Both the position numbers and the translations under genes were made by a program. Shown one piece after another: positions 1-6,537 of a stretch of DNA of 12,081 nt (positions are counted from its first letter, which is position 1; each line of letters starts with the position of its first letter). This stretch comes from an uncultured Collinsella sp. (lineage in GTDB: Bacteria; Actinomycetota; Coriobacteriia; Coriobacteriales; Coriobacteriaceae): assembly GCA_902478985.1 (NCBI GenBank), contig CABSNH010000040.1, positions 1 to 12,081 on the forward strand, written 5' to 3'. The notes under the pieces are model-generated. The model worked only from the letters and a program-made list of their open reading frames with translations. It did no database searches and had not been told where the DNA came from.

Positions 1-276
1 AACCTCGAGATTAACCTGGCTACCTACCAGGTGACGCTCGATAACGAGCCCATCGATCTGACGCTGATGGAGTACTCGCTGCTGAGCTTTTTGGCGACGC
101 ATCCCAACCGTGCCTACAGCCGCGAGGTGCTGCTGCACCGCGTGTGGGGCTTTGAGTACTGCGGCGGCACGCGCACCGTCGACGTGCACATTCGACGCAT
201 CCGCTCCAAGGTGGGCCCGCAAATCGCGGCACACATCACCACCGTCCGCGGCGTTGGTTATCTGTTTAAGGATTAG
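1..276 (+). CDS. Response regulator, OmpR/PhoB type, C-terminal DNA-binding part (partial)
   Basis: The reading frame is open from the first base, so the gene starts to the left of the window and only the last 91 residues are visible. They form a winged-helix DNA-binding domain of the OmpR/PhoB class. The marks are the LTLMEYSLLSFLATHPNR helix, the SREVLLHRVWGF recognition-helix region, the TVDVHIRRIRSKVG helix and the closing TVRGVGYLF hairpin. The phosphoacceptor receiver domain and the start are outside the window. In the cell it would act as a transcription factor controlled by a sensor kinase. No kinase gene follows, so if there is a partner it lies upstream or elsewhere. A hairpin terminator begins five bases after the stop, so the gene does not run into the protease gene downstream. 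In several Gram-positive bacteria an HtrA gene is controlled by a two-component system (CssRS, CiaRH). Control of the neighbouring protease by this regulator is therefore possible but only inferred. Confidence 0.93.
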   Translation, partial: NLEINLATYQVTLDNEPIDLTLMEYSLLSFLATHPNRAYSREVLLHRVWGFEYCGGTRTVDVHIRRIRSKVGPQIAAHITTVRGVGYLFKD

Positions 277-280
277 ATTT

Positions 281-317
281 CCACCACAAAGGGGACAGGC
301 ACCATTGTGGTGGTTTT
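281..317 (+). terminator. Rho-independent terminator after the response regulator
   Basis: CCACCACAA (281-289) pairs perfectly with TTGTGGTGG (305-313), and four T follow at once. The 15-base loop contains GGGGACAGGCACC, a GGGGAC-type motif that recurs at 2024. A second, shorter hairpin (GCAGGCC at 321-327 with GGCCTGC at 339-345) follows but has no T tract. Position and orientation fit termination of the response regulator transcript. Confidence 0.7.
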
Positions 318-429
318 GCCGCAGGCCGGGTCCTTTTGGGCCTGCAACAGAACTTAAGCCTTCCTAAAAGATTGCGTTCTCATACACGTTCGCCCGCATA
401 TTGGGGTACAACTCAACGTGAACAATGAT

Positions 430-453
430 GGCCCGCCACATGTTTGGCGGGCC
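430..453 (+). promoter_or_regulatory. Hairpin in the leader of the protease gene
   Basis: GGCCCGCCA (430-438) pairs perfectly with TGGCGGGCC (445-453) around a 6-base loop, and TTT follows. It lies 29 bases before the htrA start codon and just upstream of its ribosome binding site. It may be a weak terminator or attenuator protecting htrA, or a structure in the leader RNA. Weak promoter-like elements (TTGCGT at 372-377, CATATT at 396-401, 18-base spacer) lie upstream and would place the hairpin inside the transcript, but they are not convincing. Confidence 0.45.
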
Positions 454-482
454 TTTGGGTATTTGACGAAAGGATCGCAGCC

Positions 483-1943
483 ATGAGCGAGAACGATTCC
501 CAGCGTCCCCAGGATGCGGGCAACGCTGGCGAGACCCAGCAGCAGCCGCGTGTGCAGGTGGAGTCGACGCCTGCCGACGGCAACATTCCCTACGTGCAGG
601 CCTACGACACGCAGACCGGCAAGCCGCTGGGCGGCCAACAGGTCGTGAACAAGCACACGGTGGTCAAGACCAAGACCAAAAAGCTGCCGATCTTTATTAC
701 GGCGCTCGCCGGCTGCGCATGCGGTGCCCTGCTGGTCATCGCGCTCATTATGAGCGGCACGCTCAACATTGGCGGCGGAAAGAATGCCGTGACGGCGGGC
801 GCTTCGGGTTCGTCGACGCAAAAGATTACGATTGATTCCGAGGACACCACGCTGGCCGAGGCCGTTTCTGCCAAGGCGTTGCCCTCCGTCGTTTCCATTA
901 CCGCCACCTCGAGCGGTAGCCAGGACAATACGCTTTCGCAGTCTGCCGACGAGTCGGATGGTTCGGGCAGCGTCGGTTCGGGCGTTGTGCTCGATACCGA
1001 GGGCCACATCCTCACCAACAACCACGTGGTCGATGGTTACGACCAGTACGTGGTGACCATGGACGACGGAACCACGTACGAGGCCGAGTTCGTGGGCAAC
1101 GATGCTTCGAGCGACCTAGCCGTCATCAAACTCAAGGATGCTGACGCCTCCAAGCTCACGCCGATCGAGATTGGTGATTCCTCCAAGCTCAACGTGGGCG
1201 AGTGGGTCATGGCAATCGGCTCGCCGTTCGGCAACGAGCAGTCTGTCTCCACGGGTATTGTGTCGGCGCTGTATCGCTCCACGGCCATGAGCTCTACCAG
1301 CGGTAACACCATCTACGCCAACATGATCCAGACCGATGCCGCCATCAACCCGGGCAACTCCGGTGGCGCGCTCGTCAACGACAACGGCGAACTCGTGGGC
1401 ATCAACTCGCTCATCGAGAGCTACTCGGGCTCCAGCTCGGGCGTGGGTTTTGCCATTCCGGTTAACTACGCCAAGGACATTGCCGACCAGATCATCGACG
1501 GCAAGACGCCGGTGCATCCGTACCTGGGCGCTACGCTTTCGAGCGTCAACGCGCTCAACGCCCGCACCAACAAGCTAAGCACTGATAGCGGCGCGTATGT
1601 GGCGAGCGTCGTTGAGGATGGCCCTGCTGCCAAGGCCGGCATCCAGGAGGGCGATGTCATTACCAAGCTGGGCGACGACGAGATTACGAGTGCCGATGGC
1701 CTGATCATTGCGCTGCGCAGCCACGAGGTGGGCGAGAAGGTCGAGATCACGCTCATGCGCGGCAAGGACGAGAAGAAGGTCACGGTTGAGTTGGGCTCTG
1801 ACGAGGAGCTGCAGAGCCAGCAGCAGGATGACAGCGCGACCGACACCGGCAACGGCGGTATTACCGACGAGCAGCTGCGCCAGTATCTGGAGGAGCTGCT
1901 GGGCCAGCAGGGCCAGGGTCAAGGCTACGGCCAGGGTTTCTAA
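483..1943 (+). CDS. htrA: HtrA/DegP-family membrane-anchored serine protease with PDZ domain
   Basis: This 486-residue protein is a trypsin-like S1C protease that degrades misfolded proteins outside the membrane. Residues 1-66 are a polar, presumably cytoplasmic, N-terminal tail. Residues 69-90 are one hydrophobic membrane span (signal anchor). A low-complexity Gly/Ser linker follows, then the protease domain with the full triad: His181 in TNNHVV, Asp211 in SSDLAVIKL and Ser293 in the GNSGGAL motif. A single PDZ domain occupies roughly residues 345-440, and the tail ends in an acidic stretch and a Gly/Gln-rich run (GQQGQGQGYGQGF). The ATG at 483 is preferred because GAAAGGA at 468-474 is well placed as its ribosome binding site. 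The in-frame TTG at 444 sits in a hairpin and adds 13 residues of no recognisable value. Length and order match Gram-positive HtrA proteins. The gene appears monocistronic, with terminators on both sides. The symbol is a family-level name; the exact paralogue cannot be told. Confidence 0.95.
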   Translation: MSENDSQRPQDAGNAGETQQQPRVQVESTPADGNIPYVQAYDTQTGKPLGGQQVVNKHTVVKTKTKKLPIFITALAGCACGALLVIALIMSGTLNIGGGKNAVTAGASGSSTQKITIDSEDTTLAEAVSAKALPSVVSITATSSGSQDNTLSQSADESDGSGSVGSGVVLDTEGHILTNNHVVDGYDQYVVTMDDGTTYEAEFVGNDASSDLAVIKLKDADASKLTPIEIGDSSKLNVGEWVMAIGSPFGNEQSVSTGIVSALYRSTAMSSTSGNTIYANMIQTDAAINPGNSGGALVNDNGELVGINSLIESYSGSSSGVGFAIPVNYAKDIADQIIDGKTPVHPYLGATLSSVNALNARTNKLSTDSGAYVASVVEDGPAAKAGIQEGDVITKLGDDEITSADGLIIALRSHEVGEKVEITLMRGKDEKKVTVELGSDEELQSQQQDDSATDTGNGGITDEQLRQYLEELLGQQGQGQGYGQGF

Positions 1944-1970
1944 CGAGCCGTATCGCACACATCGAAGCCA

Positions 1971-2010
1971 GAGGGGGCTGTCCCGCCAACGCGGGACAGC
2001 CCCTCTTTTC
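1971..2010 (+). terminator. Strong rho-independent terminator after htrA
   Basis: An arm at 1972-1986 pairs with 1991-2005 (GCGGGACAGCCCCTC), with one bulged G and a 4-base loop. CTTTTCTTATT follows. The stem is long and GC-rich, 28 bases after the htrA stop, and ends that transcript. Confidence 0.92.
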
Positions 2011-2014
2011 TTAT

Positions 2015-2045
2015 TGATCCGTTGGGGACGGAGGAAAACGGATCA
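2015..2045. repeat. Small hairpin with GGGGAC loop (REP-like)
   Basis: TGATCCGTT (2015-2023) pairs perfectly with AACGGATCA (2037-2045) around a loop containing GGGGACGGAGG. It follows the htrA terminator directly and has no T tract of its own. The loop shares the GGGGAC core with the hairpin at 281-317. Short hairpins of this kind are often dispersed repeats (REP type), but with only two related hairpins here that class is a suggestion. Confidence 0.4.
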
Positions 2046-2080
2046 CTTGTGGCCGGCAAGAGGCCTGGTTCGTAATGGTC

Positions 2081-2284
2081 TGGACAGTTAGTTCAGATAC
2101 GTATAAATCTGGGGCAGCTTGGGATGCGTTTTGAGCAATTTTTGATTGGGATGGGGCTCGGATGGGTGTTTGGAAGGGAGAGTGGGACGTTTACATGGTC
2201 TCGAGGAGCCCAAAATTAGTCGAAACAGAGGTGTTCGTGCCCGATCCAGCTCTAGGATTTATACGTATCTGAACTAACTGTCCA
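2081..2284. mobile_element. 204-bp element with perfect 29-bp terminal inverted repeats (MITE-like)
   Basis: The 29 bases at 2081-2109 (beginning TGGACAGTTAGTTCAGATAC) are exactly the reverse complement of 2256-2284. Each arm contains the palindrome ATACGTAT. The 146 bases between the arms are G-rich on the top strand and hold no convincing open frame or known RNA motif. Size, long perfect ends and lack of coding capacity fit a miniature inverted-repeat element moved by a transposase encoded elsewhere. No clear target-site duplication was found, although the hexamer GTCTGG occurs at 2078-2083 and 2290-2295. A long structured RNA or an intergenic repeat of other origin is also possible. It fills most of the 449-base gap between htrA and ligA and ends 109 bases before the ligA start. 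Confidence 0.6.
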
Positions 2285-2328
2285 CCCCAGTCTGGCGGCT
2301 GCCGATTCGGTGCGGTCCGAGACCGCTA

Positions 2329-2357
2329 TTCGACCCCGTTGCGACCGGTGGTACTCT
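2329..2357 (+). promoter_or_regulatory. Possible ligA promoter
   Basis: TTCGAC (2329-2334) and TACTCT (2352-2357) are separated by 17 bases, and GTGG precedes the -10 element. Both boxes are poor matches to consensus. The site lies 36 bases upstream of the ligA ATG and downstream of the inverted-repeat element. It is the only reasonable candidate seen in the gap. Confidence 0.3.
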
Positions 2358-2392
2358 AGTATCCGTTTGAAATCGAGCGAAGGAGTGCCGCT

Positions 2393-4699
2393 ATGGAGCA
2401 ATCGAGCCTGTTTGGTGACGGCGTGGACATCGATACCGAAACGTCCACGACCGCGGAAGCCACCGCACCGACCGATGCCCGTGCCCAGGCGGCAACGCGC
2501 GCGGCCGAGCTGCGCCACGAGCTCGATTACCACGCGTACCGCTACTACATGCTCGACGCACCCGAGATCACGGACGCTGCCTTTGACAAAATGCTCGTTG
2601 AGCTGCAGGAAATCGAGGCGACCTACCCCGACCTGGTGACGCCCGACAGCTACACCCAACGCGTGGGCGGCTACGTGAGCGAGCAGTTTACGCCGGTCAC
2701 GCATATGGCGCGCATGTATTCCATGGACGATGCCATGGATTTGGATGAGCTCGACGCGTGGCTCCAACGCACCGAGGATGCGCTCGGCGCCGGTAGCGTC
2801 ACCTATACCTGCGAGCTCAAGATCGACGGCCTGGGCGTGGCCCTTACCTACCAAAACGGCACCTTCGTACGTGCGGCCACGCGCGGCGACGGCACCACGG
2901 GCGAGGACGTGTCGCTCAACGTGCGTACCATCAAGGATGTGCCCATGCACCTGTCCGAGCCGGCGCTCGCCCACATGGGCGCCGATCGCGAGCGCACCAT
3001 CGAGGTGCGCGGCGAGGTCTACATGCCCAAGGGCAGCTTTGTGCGCCTGAACGACGAGGCCGATGCCGAGGGCCGCGACCCCTTTGCCAACCCGCGCAAC
3101 GCCGCCGCCGGCAGCCTGCGCCAAAAGGATCCCAAGGTCACGGCGCGCCGCGACCTGGCTACCTTTATCTACGCCATCGCCGATACCGACCCGCTGCATG
3201 TTCACAGTCAGCGCGAGTTTCTGGACTGGCTGCGCAGCGCCGGCTTTAGCGTCAACCCCAACGTGGCCCGTTGTGCCACGCCCGCCGAGGTTCACGAGTT
3301 CTGCGCCCAGGCGCTCGAGCATCGCGGCGACCTGAACTACGACATCGACGGCGTGGTCGTAAAGGTGGACAGCTTTCAGCAGCAGCTCGACCTGGGCTTT
3401 ACTGCCCGTGCGCCGCGCTGGGCCATTGCCTTTAAGTTCCCGCCCGAGGAAAAGCAGACCGTCCTGCGCGAGATTCGCATCCAGGTGGGCCGCACCGGCG
3501 TACTCACGCCGGTCGCCGAGTTCGATCCGGTGACAGTCGCCGGCTCCACCATCGCGCGCGCCACGCTGCACAACATCGACGAGATCCGTCGCAAAAACGT
3601 GCGCGAGGGTGATACCATCATCGTGCACAAGGCAGGCGACGTGATTCCCGAGGTCGTGGGCCCGGTGCTCGACAAGCGCCCGGTCGATTCGGTCGACTGG
3701 CGCATGCCCGAGGTCTGCCCCGTGTGCGGTAGCCCCGTGGTCCACGAGGATGGCGAGGTTGCTTACCGCTGCGTGTCCATCGATTGCCCCGCACAGCTCA
3801 AGGAGCGCCTGCTCCACTGGGTGAGCCGCGGCTGCATGGACGTCGACGGCCTAGGCGACGAGATCGTCGACAAGATGATCGCCGCCGGGCTGATTCACGA
3901 CGTCGCGGACTTCTACCAGCTCACGGTCGACGACATCGCAGGCCTGGACACGGGGCGCGTGGTAAAAGGAGGGCATCGTAAGGGCGACCCCATGCTCGAT
4001 AAGCATGGAAAGCCGATGCTCAACGAGGACGGCACTCCAAGACTTTACAAAGCCGATCGAATCGTTAAAAATGCGGGCGAGCCCATACCGGTGGGTGTGA
4101 AGACGGCTGAAAAGATAGTCGATGAGCTCAATAAATCTCGGCAGTTGCCGCTCTCAAGGATTCTGTTTGCTTTGGGGATTCGCTTGGTGGGGAAGAGCGT
4201 TGCCGAGCTTATAGCCCGGCGTTACCTTTCAATTGATGCGCTTGTTATAGCTGACGAGGAAGATATAGCCCAGATCGAAGGGGTTGGACCGGAAATCGCA
4301 AATAGCATAAAGGAGTTCTTCTCTGTTCCGGAAAACCTCGATGTACTTCAGCGACTTCGTGAATGCGGTTTCTCTCTCGAGGAAGACCTTATGGGCGCAA
4401 TGCAGGCAAAGTCTGAAAAAGCTGGTATTTCCGCCAATCTCGCTTCAGAGCAACCACTAACAGGATTGACTTTTGTTCTGACCGGTACACTCGAGAAACG
4501 TTCTCGTTCCGAGGCTGGGGATGTGTTGAAACTTCTGGGGGCTAAGGTGACGGGGTCGGTTTCGAAGAAAACCTCCTATGTAGTTGCGGGGGCGAATGCG
4601 GGCTCAAAGCTCACTAAGGCCCAAGCACTTGGTGTGCCCGTACTGGACGAAGACCAACTTGAGGAAATTATCGAAACGGGCGAAGTACCTGTGGAGTAG
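2393..4699 (+). CDS. ligA: NAD-dependent DNA ligase LigA
   Basis: LigA seals nicks in duplex DNA during replication and repair, using NAD+ as adenyl donor; it is essential in most bacteria. The 768-residue protein has the complete family order: the N-terminal NAD-binding Ia helices, the adenylation domain with active-site Lys143 in the KIDG motif (143-146), an OB fold, a four-cysteine zinc finger (Cys442, Cys445, Cys460, Cys465), the helix-hairpin-helix region and a C-terminal BRCT domain (about 690-768). The ATG is set by GAAGGAG at 2379-2385, seven bases upstream. The protein is about 100 residues longer than typical LigA. Part of the excess is an insertion at about 523-570 inside the helix-hairpin-helix region, which includes three 8-residue repeats. 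At about codon 523 the codon use changes sharply: no in-frame ATA codon before it, six after it, and GC falls from about 63-65% to 45-55% in sampled lines. The gene therefore looks mosaic, though the frame is intact and all key residues are present. Confidence 0.97.
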   Translation: MEQSSLFGDGVDIDTETSTTAEATAPTDARAQAATRAAELRHELDYHAYRYYMLDAPEITDAAFDKMLVELQEIEATYPDLVTPDSYTQRVGGYVSEQFTPVTHMARMYSMDDAMDLDELDAWLQRTEDALGAGSVTYTCELKIDGLGVALTYQNGTFVRAATRGDGTTGEDVSLNVRTIKDVPMHLSEPALAHMGADRERTIEVRGEVYMPKGSFVRLNDEADAEGRDPFANPRNAAAGSLRQKDPKVTARRDLATFIYAIADTDPLHVHSQREFLDWLRSAGFSVNPNVARCATPAEVHEFCAQALEHRGDLNYDIDGVVVKVDSFQQQLDLGFTARAPRWAIAFKFPPEEKQTVLREIRIQVGRTGVLTPVAEFDPVTVAGSTIARATLHNIDEIRRKNVREGDTIIVHKAGDVIPEVVGPVLDKRPVDSVDWRMPEVCPVCGSPVVHEDGEVAYRCVSIDCPAQLKERLLHWVSRGCMDVDGLGDEIVDKMIAAGLIHDVADFYQLTVDDIAGLDTGRVVKGGHRKGDPMLDKHGKPMLNEDGTPRLYKADRIVKNAGEPIPVGVKTAEKIVDELNKSRQLPLSRILFALGIRLVGKSVAELIARRYLSIDALVIADEEDIAQIEGVGPEIANSIKEFFSVPENLDVLQRLRECGFSLEEDLMGAMQAKSEKAGISANLASEQPLTGLTFVLTGTLEKRSRSEAGDVLKLLGAKVTGSVSKKTSYVVAGANAGSKLTKAQALGVPVLDEDQLEEIIETGEVPVE
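3983..4054 (+). repeat. Three tandem 24-base units inside ligA (8-residue repeat)
   Basis: Residues 531-554 read as three consecutive units: GDPMLDKH, GKPMLNED and GTPRLYKA, sharing the pattern G-x-P-(M/R)-L. At DNA level the units (3983-4006, 4007-4030, 4031-4054) have diverged, so the likeness is clearest in protein. They lie in the inserted stretch of the helix-hairpin-helix region, just after the composition break in ligA. A related GEPIPVG string follows a little later. Confidence 0.65.
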
Positions 4700-4709
4700 G
4701 GAGAATGTC

Positions 4710-5843
4710 ATGGCGGCAGACGTACTGTTTTTGGATGTTGAAACTCCAAATGGACACAATGATCGAATTAGCTCAATTGGACTAATTCGATGTGACTGCA
4801 ATGGTGCCGTCCTTGCAGAGGATTCCTATTTGGTTGATCCTGAGGAGCCGTTTTCGGAAATAAACATGAGGCTAACGGGCATTTCCCATGCTGATGTTGC
4901 CGGTGCTCCTACATTTCCGGAAATATGGTCACGCTCATTGAAAAGCTTGTTTGACGGAGCCGCTCTGGTTGCTCACAACGCTTCCTTTGATTTGGCGGTT
5001 CTGTGGAAGCTATTCGACGCCTATGAACTTGACAGGCCCGAGTGGAATTACGCCTGCACTAAAGAGCTTGCCAAGCAGTGGCATCCAGAATACCCAGACT
5101 ATAAGCTTCCAACGGTTTGCCGATGCCTAAATCTTGAGATGGGGAGCCATCATCGAGCCTTGGACGATGCGGATGCTTGCAGGCGTATTTTCCACTCGTT
5201 GGTTATGGAAGACGAGGGGCGTGTCCCCACGTTTGCACCGTATAGCCTCGGTACCGGTTGCAGACGACGTTCAAATGAGGGGACTTTTCGTACTTCGGCT
5301 CAGAGGGTGAAGTCGCAAAAGACTGCCGATTACTGCGACTTTCTAAGTTTGTGCGAAATGATTGTCGCGAATGGTAGGGTTGATGCCTTTGAGGCGATGT
5401 CGGCGCTGCTGTATGTCGAAGAGCATGATAAGTTGCAAGGCGATCCTTTGCTCGACAAGGTTTGCTCGCTTCTAACTGCCGCTTTGGCGGATGGTGATAT
5501 AGATGAGCATGAATCCGGTCAATTGGTTGGTTTATTGCAGGGGATAATTAATCCCTGCTCTGACGGTATATCGCATCAACAGGTTCAAATTGAAGGGAAG
5601 TCATTCTGTCTTTCCGGCACTTTCTGTCATGGTCCAAGAGAGTGTATAAAGCAGCTTATTTTGCAGAATGGCGGCCAGGTACTGAGTGGCGTGTCAAAGA
5701 AATGCGACTACGTGGTTGTTGGCGATGAAGGCAGCGATGCTTGGGCTACAAAGAACTACGGAAGTAAGGTAAAGAAAGCCCTGGAACTCCAGTCCAAGGG
5801 CGATGACATTCAGATTGTCAGTGAAGATGCTTTAGGACTTTAG
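4710..5843 (+). CDS. DnaQ-type 3'-5' exonuclease with C-terminal BRCT domain
   Basis: This 377-residue protein has an N-terminal DEDDh exonuclease domain like the proofreading subunit of DNA polymerase III. The metal-binding residues are Asp9 and Glu11 (FLDVET), Asp94 (AHNASFD), and His148 with Asp153 (HHRALDDAD). The middle (about 205-282) is helical, with two ANGRVD/ADGDID-type acidic loops that recall TerB-like domains; that assignment is tentative. The C terminus (about 294-377) is a BRCT domain (GKSFCLSGTF, GGQVLSGVSKKCDYVVVGDE). A role in trimming 3' ends during DNA repair or replication is inferred. The ATG at 4710 is chosen because it follows the ligA stop by 10 bases and has GGGAGA upstream. 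A longer frame from 4584 would overlap ligA and adds no domain. It is probably co-transcribed with ligA, and its GC-poor codon use matches the 3' part of ligA, not the first part. It could also be called a DNA polymerase III epsilon-like protein. Confidence 0.88.
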   Translation: MAADVLFLDVETPNGHNDRISSIGLIRCDCNGAVLAEDSYLVDPEEPFSEINMRLTGISHADVAGAPTFPEIWSRSLKSLFDGAALVAHNASFDLAVLWKLFDAYELDRPEWNYACTKELAKQWHPEYPDYKLPTVCRCLNLEMGSHHRALDDADACRRIFHSLVMEDEGRVPTFAPYSLGTGCRRRSNEGTFRTSAQRVKSQKTADYCDFLSLCEMIVANGRVDAFEAMSALLYVEEHDKLQGDPLLDKVCSLLTAALADGDIDEHESGQLVGLLQGIINPCSDGISHQQVQIEGKSFCLSGTFCHGPRECIKQLILQNGGQVLSGVSKKCDYVVVGDEGSDAWATKNYGSKVKKALELQSKGDDIQIVSEDALGL

Positions 5844-5859
5844 CGGGGTCGTTTTGGTG

Positions 5860-5887
5860 TAACATAATTGTGTACACAATTATGTTA
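5860..5887. promoter_or_regulatory. Perfect 28-bp palindrome, likely toxin-antitoxin operator
   Basis: TAACATAATTGTGT (5860-5873) is followed directly by its exact reverse complement (5874-5887), leaving no loop. It ends at the ribosome binding site of the antitoxin gene (AGGAG at 5887-5891) and contains CATAAT and TTATGT, which resemble -10 elements. Phd/YefM antitoxins repress their own operons by binding palindromes at this position, so this is the probable autoregulatory operator. It is too tight to act as a normal hairpin terminator for the gene before it. Confidence 0.8.
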
Positions 5888-5897
5888 GGAGTGTGCC

Positions 5898-6167
5898 ATG
5901 CCCGTTTGCGTTCCAATTAAAGATATGCGGGACACCGCAAAGTTTTCGGAGCTCGTTGAAACTACTACGGGTCCAGTGACTGTTACAAAAAACGGCTATA
6001 GCAAATTTGTTGTACTTCGATCTGAAGACTATGACCTCATGGTTCAGGAACAGGCTAAGGCTCGCCTGATGGCTCGTATAGCTGTGGCCGAGCGGGAGCG
6101 TGCTGCCGGCACGGCGCGTGATGCCTTTGAGGCCCTCGATGACCTTGAGGCAAAATATGGCCTATAA
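5898..6167 (+). CDS. Type II antitoxin, Phd/YefM family
   Basis: This 89-residue protein neutralises the toxin encoded next to it and probably represses their operon. The N-terminal half (6-45) carries the family pattern: IKDMRDTAKFSELVE, then a TTGPVTVTKNGYSKFVVLRSEDYD stretch that forms the Phd-fold sheet and dimer surface. Residues 50-89 are a charged, Ala/Glu-rich helix that would wrap the toxin. AGGAG at 5887-5891 lies six bases before the ATG. Its last 11 bases overlap the toxin gene, which favours translational coupling. It sits in the GC-poor block together with the exonuclease gene. Confidence 0.9.
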   Translation: MPVCVPIKDMRDTAKFSELVETTTGPVTVTKNGYSKFVVLRSEDYDLMVQEQAKARLMARIAVAERERAAGTARDAFEALDDLEAKYGL

Positions 6168-6492
6168 CGTCAAGATTCTGCCTACGGCTGAACAAGAAGT
6201 TGACGATATCGTTGATTATCTATTAGGGCATGGTATTTTTACCGCCCGGCATTTTCTTGATAAATACCGTAGTCAGCTCCAGCTTCTTCAGAGTGGTGTA
6301 GTTGACTACGGCTTATCGAAGTTACCCGAGCTTGCAGTGCTTGGTTACCATGCTTGCCTCGTTAATTCTTATGTAATGCTTTATTACTACGATAACGAGG
6401 ACGTTGTGGTCGCCCATGTTTTTCACCAAAGTCAAGATTATGCCGCATTGGTGATATCTAGAAATCGATTCGAGTTGCTGGATAATGATTAA
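6157..6492 (+). CDS. Type II toxin, RelE/ParE superfamily
   Basis: This 111-residue protein has the compact RelE/ParE fold. It begins YNVKILPTAEQEVDDIVDYL, the usual first strand and helix, and ends with VAHVFHQSQDYAALV, the usual last strand with its His and Gln-Asp-Tyr signature. Members either cut mRNA on the ribosome (RelE) or poison gyrase (ParE); the sequence alone does not settle which. The start at 6157 is favoured because TGAGG at 6146-6150 is six bases upstream and the product then begins at the family's normal N terminus. The frame is open back to 6100, but that adds 19 residues translated from antitoxin codons. The stop codon lies in the left arm of a shared terminator. Confidence 0.87.
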   Translation: MAYNVKILPTAEQEVDDIVDYLLGHGIFTARHFLDKYRSQLQLLQSGVVDYGLSKLPELAVLGYHACLVNSYVMLYYYDNEDVVVAHVFHQSQDYAALVISRNRFELLDND

Positions 6493-6537
6493 TAAGAACC
6501 GCTCGGAAAGCATGATGCCTTCCGAGCGGTTCTTATT
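6491..6537. terminator. Two-way terminator between toxin gene and merR
   Basis: AATAAGAACCGCTCGGAA (6491-6508) pairs perfectly over 18 bases with 6520-6537 around an 11-base loop. The A-rich start and T-rich end let it work for both converging transcripts. It contains the last two bases of the toxin stop codon (6490-6492) and the whole merR stop codon (6533-6535). It also marks the right end of the GC-poor block. Confidence 0.88.

Noticed and set aside
444..482. Upstream TTG start for the HtrA protein
   Set aside because: It falls inside a hairpin, lacks a ribosome binding site and adds no conserved residues; the ATG at 483 has GAAAGGA at good spacing.
2078..2295. GTCTGG as target-site duplication of the 204-bp element
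   Set aside because: The left copy overlaps the first bases of the inverted repeat and the right copy is five bases away from the end, so it does not fit a clean duplication.
2252..3817. 521-residue open frame on the minus strand across ligA
   Set aside because: It is antisense to the well-conserved LigA coding sequence, has no recognisable domain, and is the usual shadow of GC-rich coding DNA. Its start also lies within the ligA zinc-finger codons.
4584..4709. N-terminal extension of the exonuclease into ligA
   Set aside because: The 42 extra residues are ligA codons read in another frame; the exonuclease motif I begins normally just after the ATG at 4710.
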